Positions 26,515-35,552 are shown, counted from the stretch's first letter. The stretch is DNA of 64,000 nucleotides from Clostridiales bacterium UBA3758 (GCA_002371675.1 DFGE01000007.1:1-64000); one strand, 5' to 3'. Notes: generated from the sequence alone by a model not told the origin. Translations and numbers: made by a program.

Positions 26515-27459
26515 TCAGCCCTCTCTGTGCACATCGTGCATCAGCTTGGCCAGCTTCAGGCGGAACTCAAAATCCCGCCGATCCTTCTGCATAATGGAGT
26601 CGAGCACCATGCCGTTGAAGAAGGAAAGCAGCGCCGCCAGCGCGACAAAGCCGCAGACGATCAGCGTGGGGAAGCGCTCGACGATCCCGGTCTGGCGGAA
26701 GGGGATCCAGACGGCCGGGAGGAAAACGGCCAGGTCGATCAGCAGCAGCAGCGCGGAGAGGAAGGAGAAAAACTGCAGCGGCTTGTAGTTGCGGAAGAGG
26801 TTGACGATCGTTTTGATGACGCGCAGGCCGTCCGAGACGGTGTTGAGCTTGGAAACGCTGCCCTCAGGGCGGTCGCGGTAGTCGATGACCACGTTTTCCA
26901 GGGCCATGTTGGCGGAAATGGCGTGGATCGTCATCTCCGTCTCGATCTCGAAGCCGCGGGAGAGAACGGGGAAGGTCTTCACGAAGCGGTAGCTGAAGGC
27001 GCGGTAGCCGGTCATGATGTCCTTGATGTCGCTCTTGAAGATGCGGTTGATGGAGGCGCGGACGAGAGAATTGCCGAAGTTGTGGAAGGGGCGCTTGTTC
27101 TCCTGAAAATAGGTGGAGGAGAGCCGGTCGCCGACCACCATATCGGTGCGGCGCTGCAGCACCTTTTCGACCATCTCCGGGGCGGCCTCGGCGGGGTAGG
27201 TGTCGTCCCCGTCAACCAGCACGTAGCACTCCGCCTCGACGTCCTGAAACATGCGGCGGACGACGTTGCCCTTGCCCTGCTGATACTCCCGCCTCACGAC
27301 GGCCCCGGCCGCCTCGGCGATCTGCCCGGTTCCGTCGGAAGAATTGTTGTCGTAAACATAGACGACGGCTTCCGGAAGCACGCGCCGGAAATCCGTGACG
27401 ACTTTCTCGATGGTCTGCGCCTCGTTGTAGCAGGGAACGAGTACGGCGATCTTATCCAT
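26515..27459 (-). CDS. Family 2 glycosyltransferase, polyprenyl-phosphate type
   Basis: A 314-residue enzyme similar to dolichyl-phosphate mannosyl/glucosyl transferases. It has VLVPCYNEAQTI, the DxD-like LVDGDDTYP, GYRAFSYRF and two C-terminal membrane helices. It should transfer a sugar from a nucleotide donor to a membrane polyprenyl phosphate. It starts the leftward GT2-DUF6020-rarA-trxB cluster. ACAGGAGG precedes the ATG. Confidence 0.9.
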   Translation of the reverse strand: MDKIAVLVPCYNEAQTIEKVVTDFRRVLPEAVVYVYDNNSSDGTGQIAEAAGAVVRREYQQGKGNVVRRMFQDVEAECYVLVDGDDTYPAEAAPEMVEKVLQRRTDMVVGDRLSSTYFQENKRPFHNFGNSLVRASINRIFKSDIKDIMTGYRAFSYRFVKTFPVLSRGFEIETEMTIHAISANMALENVVIDYRDRPEGSVSKLNTVSDGLRVIKTIVNLFRNYKPLQFFSFLSALLLLIDLAVFLPAVWIPFRQTGIVERFPTLIVCGFVALAALLSFFNGMVLDSIMQKDRRDFEFRLKLAKLMHDVHREG

Positions 27460-27582
27460 GACGGAAACCTCCTGTAAGTGAGTACAGATTCGGCGGGATC
27501 GGGAGAACGCGCCCTAAGGGCTTCAAGCGTTTCCGCAGCCGCGCAGGCGGCGGAAAAGGCGCTTGTTGATGAATAAAATCAT

Positions 27583-27788
27583 TATAATGACTATAAGATG
27601 GCGAAAAGCCAAAAAGCTTTTCGCCGCGCGGCTTTGCCGCGCAGCCAAACAGCATAGCTGTTTGGCCATATATTCATTTCAATGAGCATCGGGCGAATGA
27701 CCCTTTGGGTCATTCGCTGCCAAACTTGTCGTTTGGCAGCGAAATCAATCGAACCCTCGATTGATTTCGCCATCCGATGGTCATTATA
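27583..27788. repeat. MITE-like palindromic repeat, copy 2 (206 bp)
   Basis: This is the second full-length copy, the same length as 165-370 and in the same orientation. The terminal inverted repeats run from TATAATGACTATAAGATGGCGAAA to the complement of TTTCGCCATCCGATGGTCATTATA, given here as their outer 8 bases TATAATGA/TCATTATA plus inner GATGGCGAAA/TTTCGCCATC. It is inserted upstream of the GT2 gene, whose own promoter I could not place. Confidence 0.82.
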
Positions 27789-27840
27789 TCATAAGCGGCG
27801 GAAAAAGGGAATAACGATTCTGCGCCTGTTTCCGGAAAGG

Positions 27841-27871
27841 AAAAAGCAGGGGCTTGAAGCCCCTGCTTTTT
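27841..27871. terminator. Terminator of the lipoprotein gene at 27907
   Basis: AAAAAGCAGGGGCTT pairs with AAGCCCCTGCTTTTT, giving T-runs in both directions. It lies 36 bases beyond the stop. Confidence 0.85.
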
Positions 27872-27906
27872 CAGCGGGTTGTATTTGTCGTTTCTGCTGC
27901 CTTAAA

Positions 27907-28716
27907 TCAGGCGGCGGGGGTCACGGCGGTGATGTGCGGGTTCAGGCCGTTGTACCAGTACAGGAAGCCCTCGAGGTCGATCACGTCGCCGACCTGCAGA
28001 GCCTCGACAGCCTTGTAGACCTCGGTGTCGTTGCCGCAGAGATAGAACTCCACGCAGAAGTCATAGGTCACGCCGTCCTTGGAGACCTTGAAGTAGAGGT
28101 CGTCGGTCTTGCCCTCGGGGTCCTTGTAGGAGAAGGCGGCGCCGCTCTCGTCATAGGCCTCGACGGTCATGCCCTTGAAGGCCACGAGCTCGTTCTGGTG
28201 GTTGATGAGCTCCTCGGAGGCCAGCAGCTCGGTCACGTCGGTGGGCTCGGCGATGAAGCTGTCGCCCTCGACGAACTCAAAGCTGGCGTCCACGACCTCG
28301 ATCTCACCGGACCATTCGCCCTTGAAGCCGGTCACGCGGATCTTCGCACCGGGGACGAGCTTGGCGGCGTCTTCCTCGGAGCAGGCCATGTTGTACAGGA
28401 AGTAGGCGCCGTCGGGAGAGGCGGCGTAGACGGTGACCTGGTCGTTCCACCAGGACTGGTGGGCCTGGACGTAGGTCTCGATGACGACAGGAGCGTCGAC
28501 ATCAGCGGCCATGAATTCCTCGTGGCTCATAACGGCGGGCTCCTCAGCGGGCTCCTCGGCGGGTTCCTCCGCAGGCTCCTCGGCGGCCGGTTCTTCGGCA
28601 GCGGGGGTCTCGGCGGCGGGCTCTTCGGCCGCGGGCTCGGCCGCGGGCTTCTGGCCGCAGGCGGCGAGCGCGAAGACCATCACGAGAGCCAGGAGCAGAG
28701 CAAGGATCTTTTTCAT
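27907..28716 (-). CDS. Lipoprotein of unknown function with PAAEEP linker
   Basis: A 269-residue lipoprotein: signal peptide MKKILALLLALVMVFALAACG with lipobox LAAC, then about 60 residues of repeated Pro-Ala-Glu-Glu units, then a ~180-residue soluble domain with two similar halves (GAKIRVTGFKGEW and GDVIDLEGFLYWY) suggestive of OB-fold-like modules. ATG 28716 follows AGGAGG. The leader and linker closely match those of the OppA at 40629 and the BMP protein at 63383, although the mature domains are unrelated. Function unknown; binding of a small ligand at the membrane surface is a guess. Confidence 0.8.
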   Translation of the reverse strand: MKKILALLLALVMVFALAACGQKPAAEPAAEEPAAETPAAEEPAAEEPAEEPAEEPAEEPAVMSHEEFMAADVDAPVVIETYVQAHQSWWNDQVTVYAASPDGAYFLYNMACSEEDAAKLVPGAKIRVTGFKGEWSGEIEVVDASFEFVEGDSFIAEPTDVTELLASEELINHQNELVAFKGMTVEAYDESGAAFSYKDPEGKTDDLYFKVSKDGVTYDFCVEFYLCGNDTEVYKAVEALQVGDVIDLEGFLYWYNGLNPHITAVTPAA

Positions 28717-28757
28717 TTTTTCATTTCCTCCTAGAGTAATAGTTCCTGAAGCGTACC

Positions 28758-28776
28758 TGTGTCCGGCGGACACAGT
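28758..28776. promoter_or_regulatory. Palindrome at the lipoprotein gene's start site
   Basis: CTGTGTCCG/CGGACACAG forms a 9-bp inverted repeat just downstream of the -10 at 28780-28785, so it spans the expected transcription start. It may be an operator or a 5' mRNA hairpin. Confidence 0.4.
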
Positions 28777-28779
28777 CCT

Positions 28780-28807
28780 ATTATAACGGCTTTCGCGTGA
28801 AAATCAA
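28780..28807 (-). promoter_or_regulatory. Promoter of the lipoprotein gene at 27907
   Basis: On the minus strand, TTGATT (28802-28807) and TATAAT (28780-28785) are 16 bases apart. It overlaps the last codons of the solute-binding protein gene. Confidence 0.68.
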
Positions 28808-30465
28808 GTGCCGCGCTGCTTTTGCGTCTTTTTTGTCAAGCGCAGCAGATAGGCCAGGCCGATCAGCAGCCAGACGGCGGCGAGAGTCGTGAGCAGCGCA
28901 ACGGCACCTGCGGGCAGCGGCCCGAGATCCTCGACGCCGGAGGAGGCGTCCGCCGTGTCCCCACGCACCACGTTCTCCAGGCGCTTGAGCGCGATGACCT
29001 TGTCAAAGAGCTGGTCGAGATAGGCGTCGTCCACCACGGCCTTGCGCCGCACGTCCTTGGTGACGCTCTCGATGAGCTCACCTGCCGCGTCGCGCACGGA
29101 AGCGGAGCCGTTGAAGACGGGCGTGGTGAAGGTGTACTGGGTGTTGTCCATCAGCAGCTCGCTGGCGATGATCTTGATGGCGTAGTGCTCGGCGTCCTCT
29201 CCGGCGCGGCTGAGATAGTCAAGGTAGGCGGGGTCCTGCTGGGCCTTGCTCGTCACGGGGACGTAGCCCTCGGTCTCGGCGTAGGGGAGCTGCACGTCGT
29301 TGGAGATCAGATACTGCAGGAAGAGCCAGGAGGCCAGCATCTCCTGCGGATCGTCCTTCTGGAAGAGGCAGACGGAGGGACCCTGGGAGATCATCTGCGG
29401 GTGCTCGGGGTCGAACTGCGGTACGGGATAAACGGCCGTCTCGAATTCCACGAGCTGGTCAGGCGCGATGTCCACATGCGGGGCGTCGGTGCCGATCCAG
29501 GTTGCGCCGGCGGTGGAGTCCACGGCGAAGATGCACTGGCCGGCGTTGAGGAAGTTCGCGGGATAGCTGGAGATCTTGAAGGTGGAGAAGGCGCGGCTCT
29601 CCGCGTGCCCGGCGATGGTGCGCAGCAGCTCCCGGGTGGTGGCGTTGAAGAGCAGGACCTGCCCGTCGTCCGTGGAGTAGCTGGCGCCCTTCTGGCGGAG
29701 CATCTGGATCATCATGTTGTCCGTGGACTTGTAGATGAAGGGGATCATGACCGACTGGCCGTTGACCTTGAAGTTGCCGGAGGCGTCCTTCTCCATGGCG
29801 GCCTCGGAGACCTCCCAGATGAAGTCCCAGGTCAGGACCTCGGGCAGCTCGTAGCCGAGCTTTTCCACATAGGTCTTGTTGACGTAGGTGGCCTCGGTGG
29901 AGCGCATGAAAGGCAGGGCGTAGGTGAAGCCGCTGAGCACGCACTCGGACAGGAATTCCGGCACGATCTCCTCCTTGCGCGGCGAGTCGAACTTCACTTC
30001 ACTGCCGCCGAGACCGTATTTCTCGTTGACAAAGAGCCCGTCCAGCGGGGCGACGACGTTCTCGCCCGTGAGGTAGGTCGCAATGTGGTCCGGGTAGGAG
30101 ATGCAGATGTTCGGCGTGGTGTCGGTGGCGATGTTGGTGATAACGTCGTTGTAGATGCGGGCGTAGTCGGTATAGAGGCGCAGCCGCACCGTCACGTTGG
30201 GGTAGAGCTTCTGGAAGTCCCGGATCGCGCCCTGGTAGATGGCGATCTGATCCTGGTTGGTGTCGTTCTTGGCCCAGAAGCTGATCTCGATGGGCTTCGT
30301 CGCGTCGAAGCTCTCGGGCAGCGGGACCAGGGCGGCAAGCTCGTCGGCGCTCAGAGCCTCGGCTGCATTGGCCTCGGAGCGATCGCCGCTGCGCAGCTCG
30401 CCGTGGCAGCCGCAGAGACTCAGCACGCAGAGCAGAGCCAACAGCAGACAAAGGAGCTTTTTCAT
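28804..30465 (-). CDS. ABC solute-binding lipoprotein with C-terminal membrane helix
   Basis: A 553-residue family-1 type solute-binding protein. It has a signal peptide with lipobox LCGC, then a UgpB/MalE-like body (ISFWAKNDTN, YPNVTVRLRLYTDY, NICISYPDH). Unusually, it ends in a hydrophobic helix (about residues 520-542) followed by a basic tail RLTKKTQKQ, so it could be anchored at both ends. ATG 30465 follows AGGAGGG and overlaps the permease stop by 4 bases. The sugar-type importer it belongs to is complete: ATPase, two permeases, this protein. Confidence 0.9.
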   Translation of the reverse strand: MKKLLCLLLALLCVLSLCGCHGELRSGDRSEANAAEALSADELAALVPLPESFDATKPIEISFWAKNDTNQDQIAIYQGAIRDFQKLYPNVTVRLRLYTDYARIYNDVITNIATDTTPNICISYPDHIATYLTGENVVAPLDGLFVNEKYGLGGSEVKFDSPRKEEIVPEFLSECVLSGFTYALPFMRSTEATYVNKTYVEKLGYELPEVLTWDFIWEVSEAAMEKDASGNFKVNGQSVMIPFIYKSTDNMMIQMLRQKGASYSTDDGQVLLFNATTRELLRTIAGHAESRAFSTFKISSYPANFLNAGQCIFAVDSTAGATWIGTDAPHVDIAPDQLVEFETAVYPVPQFDPEHPQMISQGPSVCLFQKDDPQEMLASWLFLQYLISNDVQLPYAETEGYVPVTSKAQQDPAYLDYLSRAGEDAEHYAIKIIASELLMDNTQYTFTTPVFNGSASVRDAAGELIESVTKDVRRKAVVDDAYLDQLFDKVIALKRLENVVRGDTADASSGVEDLGPLPAGAVALLTTLAAVWLLIGLAYLLRLTKKTQKQRGT

Positions 30466-31325
30466 CCCTTCGTCCCTCCTCTCGAAACGCCGGCCATGAT
30501 CTTGTCGCGGAAGATCAGGAAGAGGACGATCAGCGGCACGGAGATGACCACGACGGCGGCCATCATCGCCGGGATGTTCTCGCGGCCGAAGCCGTTCTCG
30601 CGCAGCTCCTGGATGCCGTTGGAGACGAGGAAGTAATTCTTGTCGTCGGTGATGAGGCGGGGCCAGACGTAGGAGTTCCAGCACTCGATGACCTTGAGGA
30701 TCACGACCGTCACGACGGTCGGGCGGCAGATCGGCAGCAGCACCTTGAAGAGATACTTGAGATCCGAGGTGCCGTCCACCTTGGCGGCCATGTAGAGCTC
30801 GTCCGGCACCTGCTCGAAATTCTCCTTGAGCAGATAGATGTAGAACACCGAGGTGACGGAGGGCAGGATCAGGCCGAGGAAGGTGTTGCGCAGGTTCCAG
30901 TTGGTGATGGTGACGAAGTTCGTGATGACCACGAGCTCGGTCGGGATCATCATGAGCGCGAGGAAGAAGCTGAAGAGCAGGTTCTTGCCCCTGAAGTCCA
31001 GCCGCGCGAAGGCGAAGGCCGCGAAGATGATCACCAGCAGCATCAGCGCCGTGGTGGCCACGGTGAAGATGAGGGTGTTGAGGAAGTAGCGCGCGAGCGG
31101 CACCTCGGTAAAGGCGGTGATGTAGTTTTCAAGCGTGGGCGAGAGGGTGAAGAAGGTCGGGATGCGCTCGGCGTTGTAGGACCCGTAGCTCTTGAAGGAG
31201 CTGAGGATCATCCAGTAGAAGGGGAAGAGCACGATGAGCGCCCAGAGCGTAAGGAAGAAATACGTCAGCGTCTTGCGGACGCGCTCTCCCGCCGCTGCGC
31301 GCTTTTCGATTTTTTCGTAATCCAT
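30462..31325 (-). CDS. ABC sugar-type permease, UgpE/MalG class
   Basis: A 287-residue permease with six membrane helices and the cytosolic EAA loop ELYMAAKVDGTSDLKYLFKVLLP, shown here at about residues 180-202. It pairs with the preceding UgpA-class permease. GAGAGGAGG precedes the start. Confidence 0.93.
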   Translation of the reverse strand: MDYEKIEKRAAAGERVRKTLTYFFLTLWALIVLFPFYWMILSSFKSYGSYNAERIPTFFTLSPTLENYITAFTEVPLARYFLNTLIFTVATTALMLLVIIFAAFAFARLDFRGKNLLFSFFLALMMIPTELVVITNFVTITNWNLRNTFLGLILPSVTSVFYIYLLKENFEQVPDELYMAAKVDGTSDLKYLFKVLLPICRPTVVTVVILKVIECWNSYVWPRLITDDKNYFLVSNGIQELRENGFGRENIPAMMAAVVVISVPLIVLFLIFRDKIMAGVSRGGTKG

Positions 31326-31339
31326 GCGTTCGCCTCCTC

Positions 31340-32236
31340 TCAGGTGCTGACCTTGCCCTTGGAGAGCATGAGGTTGATAACGGTGATGGTGAAGACGATC
31401 AGGAAAAGGATCAGCGCGGCCGCCGAGGCGTAGGACGGGTAGCCGCCGCTGTTGCCGTAGAGCATGTTGTACACGTAGCCGACGATGGTGTTCATCCCGG
31501 CTTCGTCAAGATTCACGCCGAAGATGGCGACCTCGTCCGCGTAGGCCTTGAAGGCTCCGATGAAGCCCGTGATGACGAGGTAGAAGATCATCGGGGAGAT
31601 CATCGGCAGGGTGATGCGCGTGAAGATGCGGCCCCGGCTCGTGCCGTCGATGCGGGCGGCGTTGTAGTAATCCTGGTTCACCGACGCCAGCGCCGAGGTG
31701 AGGATCAGGATCTTGAAGGGCATGACCACCCAGACGGTGTAGAGGCACATGACCAGCATCTTCGCCCAGTAGGGGCCGTCGATGAAGTCCACCGATTCGC
31801 CGCCGAAGGCGTTGATGAGGAGGTTGACCATGCCGTCGGAGTAGGCGGTCTTCTTGAAGAGGATCATGAACACGAGGCCGACGGCCAGGGTGTTCGTAAC
31901 ATAGGGCAGGAAAAAGACGGTCTGATAGGCCTGCTTGAGAGGCTTGATGGAGCTCAGCCCCAGGGAGATCAGCAGCGCCAGCCCTGTGGAGAGCGGCACC
32001 GTGATGACGACGATGATGAAGGTGTTCTTCACGGCCTGCAGGAAATAGGGGTCGTGCAGCACCTTGGAGAAGTTGTACCAGCCGACGCCCGTGTAAGTCT
32101 GGGAGGCGAAGTTGAACTTCTCTTCAAAGGCGTAGATCACCACGTCCACCAGCGGGTAGACCATGAACACGCCCAGGAAAACCAGAGCCGGCAGCAGGTA
32201 CAGCCAGGCTTTCTTGTTGTTGCCGTTACCTTCCAT
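31340..32236 (-). CDS. ABC sugar-type permease, UgpA/MalF class
   Basis: A 298-residue permease with six membrane helices and EAA loop DYYNAARIDGTSRGRIFTRI (about residues 195-214). It lacks the long MalF periplasmic loop. TGAGGAGGG precedes the start. It starts 10 bases after the ATPase stop. Confidence 0.93.
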   Translation of the reverse strand: MEGNGNNKKAWLYLLPALVFLGVFMVYPLVDVVIYAFEEKFNFASQTYTGVGWYNFSKVLHDPYFLQAVKNTFIIVVITVPLSTGLALLISLGLSSIKPLKQAYQTVFFLPYVTNTLAVGLVFMILFKKTAYSDGMVNLLINAFGGESVDFIDGPYWAKMLVMCLYTVWVVMPFKILILTSALASVNQDYYNAARIDGTSRGRIFTRITLPMISPMIFYLVITGFIGAFKAYADEVAIFGVNLDEAGMNTIVGYVYNMLYGNSGGYPSYASAAALILFLIVFTITVINLMLSKGKVST

Positions 32237-32246
32237 GCTTCCCTCC

Positions 32247-33350
32247 TCAGCTCAGCGGAAAGCGGATGCGCTCGCCCGTTTCGGCGTCAAAGAGGAAGAC
32301 CTTGAAGGGCTTGAGCGCAAAGCGCACGTCCGGCGCGGCGACCTCCGCCATGTTCTCGGCGGAGATGATGGAACGGATGGTGACGTTGAGCGAATCGGGG
32401 TGCGTGGAGACGACGCTGATATCGCGCCCCATGACCTCCACGCCCTGGAGCGAGCAGCAGAGCGGCCCGTCCTTCTCGAGCACGAAGCCCTCCGGGCGGA
32501 CGCCGACCGTGACCTTCTGCGCCTTCACGCCCGGCACCGCCAGTACGGCGGAGCCGCCGATCAGCAGCTCACCGTCCCTGACCTCGCCGTTGAAGACGTT
32601 GATGGGCGGCGTGCCGAGGAACTTGGCCACGAAGAGGTTGCGCGGGTCGTCGTACACGTCCTGGGGTCTGCCGATCTGGTGCACCTCGCCCGCCTGCATC
32701 ACGACGATCTGGTCGGAGATGCTCATGGCCTCCTCCTGGTCGTGGGTGACGAAGATGGTGGTGATCTGCGTCTCGCGCTGGATGCGGCGGATCTCCTCGC
32801 GGGTCTGCAGACGCAGGCGCGCGTCGAGGTTGCTCAGCGGCTCGTCGAGCAGCAGGACACGGGGGCGCTTGACCAGCGCGCGGGCGATGGCGACACGCTG
32901 CTGCTGGCCGCCGGACATCTCGGCGGGCTTGCGGTCAAGCAGCGCGTCGATCTGCACGAGGCGGGCGGCCTCCTCGGCCTTGGCGTTCATCTCCTCCTTG
33001 GAGAGCTTGTCCTTCCCCTTGAGGTTCTGCAGGGGGAAGAGAATATTCTGACGGACGGTGAGATGCGGATAGAGCGCGTAGTTCTGGAATACCATGCCGA
33101 CGCCGCGGTTCTCCGGCGGCAGATCAGTCACATCGTCTTCCCCGAAAAAGATCTTCCCGCTGCTGGGCTTGAGCAGACCGCAGATCATATTGAGCGTCGT
33201 GCTCTTGCCGCAGCCGGAGGGGCCGAGCAGGCCGATGAGCTTTCCGTCGGGGATCTCATAGTCGAAATCCCGGACGGCGGTCACAGGCTCGGGGGATTTT
33301 TTGTTGAGGCTGGGGAATTGCTTGGTCACATGCTGCAGGACAACTTTCAT
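32247..33350 (-). CDS. ABC transporter ATPase, UgpC/MsmX class
   Basis: A 367-residue ATPase with Walker A GPSGCGKST, signature MSGGQQQR, Walker B VLLLDEPLSNLD, the H-loop VTHDQEEA and a C-terminal TOBE-type regulatory domain. It is first in the leftward sugar importer operon. ATG 33350 has AGGGGAGAG upstream; the frame continues further without support. Substrate could be an oligosaccharide or glycerol-3-phosphate type compound; sequence does not decide. Confidence 0.92.
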   Translation of the reverse strand: MKVVLQHVTKQFPSLNKKSPEPVTAVRDFDYEIPDGKLIGLLGPSGCGKSTTLNMICGLLKPSSGKIFFGEDDVTDLPPENRGVGMVFQNYALYPHLTVRQNILFPLQNLKGKDKLSKEEMNAKAEEAARLVQIDALLDRKPAEMSGGQQQRVAIARALVKRPRVLLLDEPLSNLDARLRLQTREEIRRIQRETQITTIFVTHDQEEAMSISDQIVVMQAGEVHQIGRPQDVYDDPRNLFVAKFLGTPPINVFNGEVRDGELLIGGSAVLAVPGVKAQKVTVGVRPEGFVLEKDGPLCCSLQGVEVMGRDISVVSTHPDSLNVTIRSIISAENMAEVAAPDVRFALKPFKVFLFDAETGERIRFPLS

Positions 33351-33435
33351 GGCGTTCTCTCCCCTGGTTATGATTCGGTATTCTTCTCTTTGGCGATCCT
33401 TCTGTTCTGCGGCGGCGCCGCGTTTGACAACTTTC

Positions 33436-33464
33436 AGTTTAGCATAAAAGCGGCGGCGGTTCAA
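33436..33464 (-). promoter_or_regulatory. Promoter of the sugar-type ABC operon
   Basis: On the minus strand, TTGAAC (33459-33464), a 17-base spacer and TAAACT (33436-33441), about 85 bases before the ATPase start. Confidence 0.55.
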
Positions 33465-33576
33465 TGCCTGTTTGCCCGCCGAGGGCGCACGGCGGGCAAA
33501 TTTTTCCGCGGCTCTTTTCTTTGCCGCCGCGTTGTGGTAGCATGGAAGCAGAGCAAAGATGGGAGGAGCGGCGGAT

Positions 33577-34182
33577 ATGAAGATCCTTTTGACTGCCTTT
33601 GAGCCCTTCGGCGGCGAGCCGGTGAACCCGGCGGAGGAAATCCTGCGTCGCATCGAGGCCACGGCGGGGGCGGAGCTGCAAAAACTCCTGCTGCCGACCG
33701 CCTTCCGCGAGGCCGGCGCGCTGCTCGCGGAGACCCTGCGGCGCGAGCGGCCGGACGCGCTGCTCTCTCTCGGCCAGGCGGCGGGGCGCGCCGCGCTCTC
33801 GCTCGAGCGGATCGGCGTCAACCTCATGGATGCCTCGATCCCCGACAACCGCGGCTTTCAGCCGATGGATGAGCCGGTGGTGCCCGGCGCGCCGGCGGCG
33901 TATTTCAGCACGCTGCCCGTCAAGAAGCTCGCAGCGGCGATTCGGGAGGCGGGCGTGGAGGCGGCGGTCTCCAACTCCGCGGGCACTTTCGTGTGCAACA
34001 GCGTGCTTTACACGGCGCTGCACCTCGCCGCGGCGGAGCTTCCCGCGCTGCGGGCGGGCTTTCTGCATGTCCCCGCCCTGCCGGAGCAGGCCGCGAGGAT
34101 GAAGCCCGGCACGCCCTCCCTGCCGCTTGCGGACATGCTGCGCGGCGTGGAGGCCGCGCTTGCGGCGCTCGCGGCGGACTGA
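33577..34182 (+). CDS. pcp: Pyroglutamyl-peptidase I
   Basis: A 201-residue cysteine peptidase that removes N-terminal pyroglutamate. It shows TAFEPFGGEPVNP, the Glu region LSLERIGVNLMDA, the nucleophile SAGTFVCN and the His in LHVPALPEQ. ATG 33577 follows GGAGGAG; an ATG six codons upstream is less favoured. It stands alone, followed by a strong terminator. Confidence 0.93.
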   Translation: MKILLTAFEPFGGEPVNPAEEILRRIEATAGAELQKLLLPTAFREAGALLAETLRRERPDALLSLGQAAGRAALSLERIGVNLMDASIPDNRGFQPMDEPVVPGAPAAYFSTLPVKKLAAAIREAGVEAAVSNSAGTFVCNSVLYTALHLAAAELPALRAGFLHVPALPEQAARMKPGTPSLPLADMLRGVEAALAALAAD

Positions 34183-34208
34183 TACAGAGCGCAGAGAAAG
34201 TACAACAT

Positions 34209-34251
34209 AACAGCGCCCGCGGTCCCCAAAATGGGGACCGCGGGCGCTGTT
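34209..34251. terminator. Bidirectional terminator between pcp and aminotransferase
   Basis: AACAGCGCCCGCGGTCCCC pairs perfectly with GGGGACCGCGGGCGCTGTT across a 5-base loop. It lies between convergent genes. Confidence 0.82.
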
Positions 34252-34277
34252 ATGCTGTTATATGGAGTTGTTCGGGA

Positions 34278-35468
34278 TCATTTCTTCTGCAGGCCGTACT
34301 CCGCGGCGAGCTGTGCGAAGGCGGGCATGGAGCGGCGGATGGTGTCTGCGGAGACGCAGTAGGCCAGGCGCACATAGCCCTCGACGCCGAAATCGTTCGA
34401 CGGGACAAGGATCAGCTCGTACTTTTTGGCCCTTTCGCTGAAGGCGACGGCGTCCGGCTCGGGAGTCTTCATGAAGATGTAGAAGGCGCCGTCGGGGAAC
34501 ACGCAGTCAAAGCCCAGCTCGGTCAGCCCGTTGAAGAGCAGGTCGCGGTTGATCTTGTACTCGGCAATATCGGAGGTCTGGCCGACGCACTTCTCGACCA
34601 CGCGCTGCATGAGGCTCGGCGCGTTGACATAGCCGCAGGTGCGGGCCGCGCCGGCGATGGCGGCGTAGACCTCGTCTCCGTTGGCCATGCGGCTGCTCAC
34701 GGCGAGGTAGCCGATACGTTCGCCCGGCAGAGAGAGGGACTTGGAATAGGAGTAGTCGATGATCGTATCGTCATAGAAGTTGACGGGATGCGGGATGGGC
34801 TTTCCGTCGTAGACAAGCTCGCGGTAGGGCTCGTCCGAGACCAGATAGATGGGGTGGCCGTAACGCGCCTCGGCGGCGCGCAGGAGGTCGCTCAGACGGG
34901 TGAGGGTCTCCGCGGTGAGGACGACGCCGGAGGGGTTGTTCGGCGTGTTGATGATGACCATCTGGGTCTTCTCGCTCAGCGCGCGCTCAAAGGCCTCCAG
35001 ATCCGGCTGCAGCTCCGCGGTGGGCGGGACGGAGACGAGCACGCCGCCGGCGCCCTCTACGAATACGCGGTATTCGGTAAAGAAGGGGGCGAAGGCGATG
35101 GCCTCCTCGCCGGGCTGCACGAGCGCCTTCGCGCAGATCGCAAGCCCTGCCGCCGCGCCGCAAATGACGTACATGCGCTCGGGGCGGATATCGCCGCCGT
35201 AGCGGGCGTTGAAGTCGTCGGCGATGGCCTTGCGCAGGCTGGGCAGACCGGCCGCCGTAGTGTAGCCGTGCACCTCGATGCTGTCGAGCTCCAGCAGCTC
35301 GCGGATCGCGTCGTTCACACAGGGAGGAGCGGGGATGCTGGGGTTGCCGAGACTGAAGTCGAAGACTTTGTCCGCGCCGATCTGCGCCTTGCGGGCGCCC
35401 GCGAAGGCGGCCAGCTCGCGCATGCAGTTTTTCTTGCGGCCGAGACCGATGTGATATTCGGAAAGCAT
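34278..35468 (-). CDS. PLP-dependent aminotransferase, class I/II
   Basis: A 396-residue fold-type I aminotransferase. NTPNNPSG at 174-181, SDEPYREL and SYSKSLSLPGERIG with PLP Lys243 are all present. It resembles the aspartate/alanine-type aminotransferase clade. AAAGGAG precedes the ATG, and a good promoter is present. Substrate unknown. Confidence 0.9.
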   Translation of the reverse strand: MLSEYHIGLGRKKNCMRELAAFAGARKAQIGADKVFDFSLGNPSIPAPPCVNDAIRELLELDSIEVHGYTTAAGLPSLRKAIADDFNARYGGDIRPERMYVICGAAAGLAICAKALVQPGEEAIAFAPFFTEYRVFVEGAGGVLVSVPPTAELQPDLEAFERALSEKTQMVIINTPNNPSGVVLTAETLTRLSDLLRAAEARYGHPIYLVSDEPYRELVYDGKPIPHPVNFYDDTIIDYSYSKSLSLPGERIGYLAVSSRMANGDEVYAAIAGAARTCGYVNAPSLMQRVVEKCVGQTSDIAEYKINRDLLFNGLTELGFDCVFPDGAFYIFMKTPEPDAVAFSERAKKYELILVPSNDFGVEGYVRLAYCVSADTIRRSMPAFAQLAAEYGLQKK

Positions 35469-35523
35469 GGCGGATACTCCTTTCGTTTATGAGAAAAACG
35501 CTTGTCTGAAGCGGGCTGTGTCC

Positions 35524-35552
35524 ATTATAACCTATGCGGACAGGGAAAGCAA
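35524..35552 (-). promoter_or_regulatory. Promoter of the aminotransferase gene
   Basis: On the minus strand, TTGCTT (35547-35552), a 17-base spacer and TATAAT (35524-35529). Confidence 0.6.
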
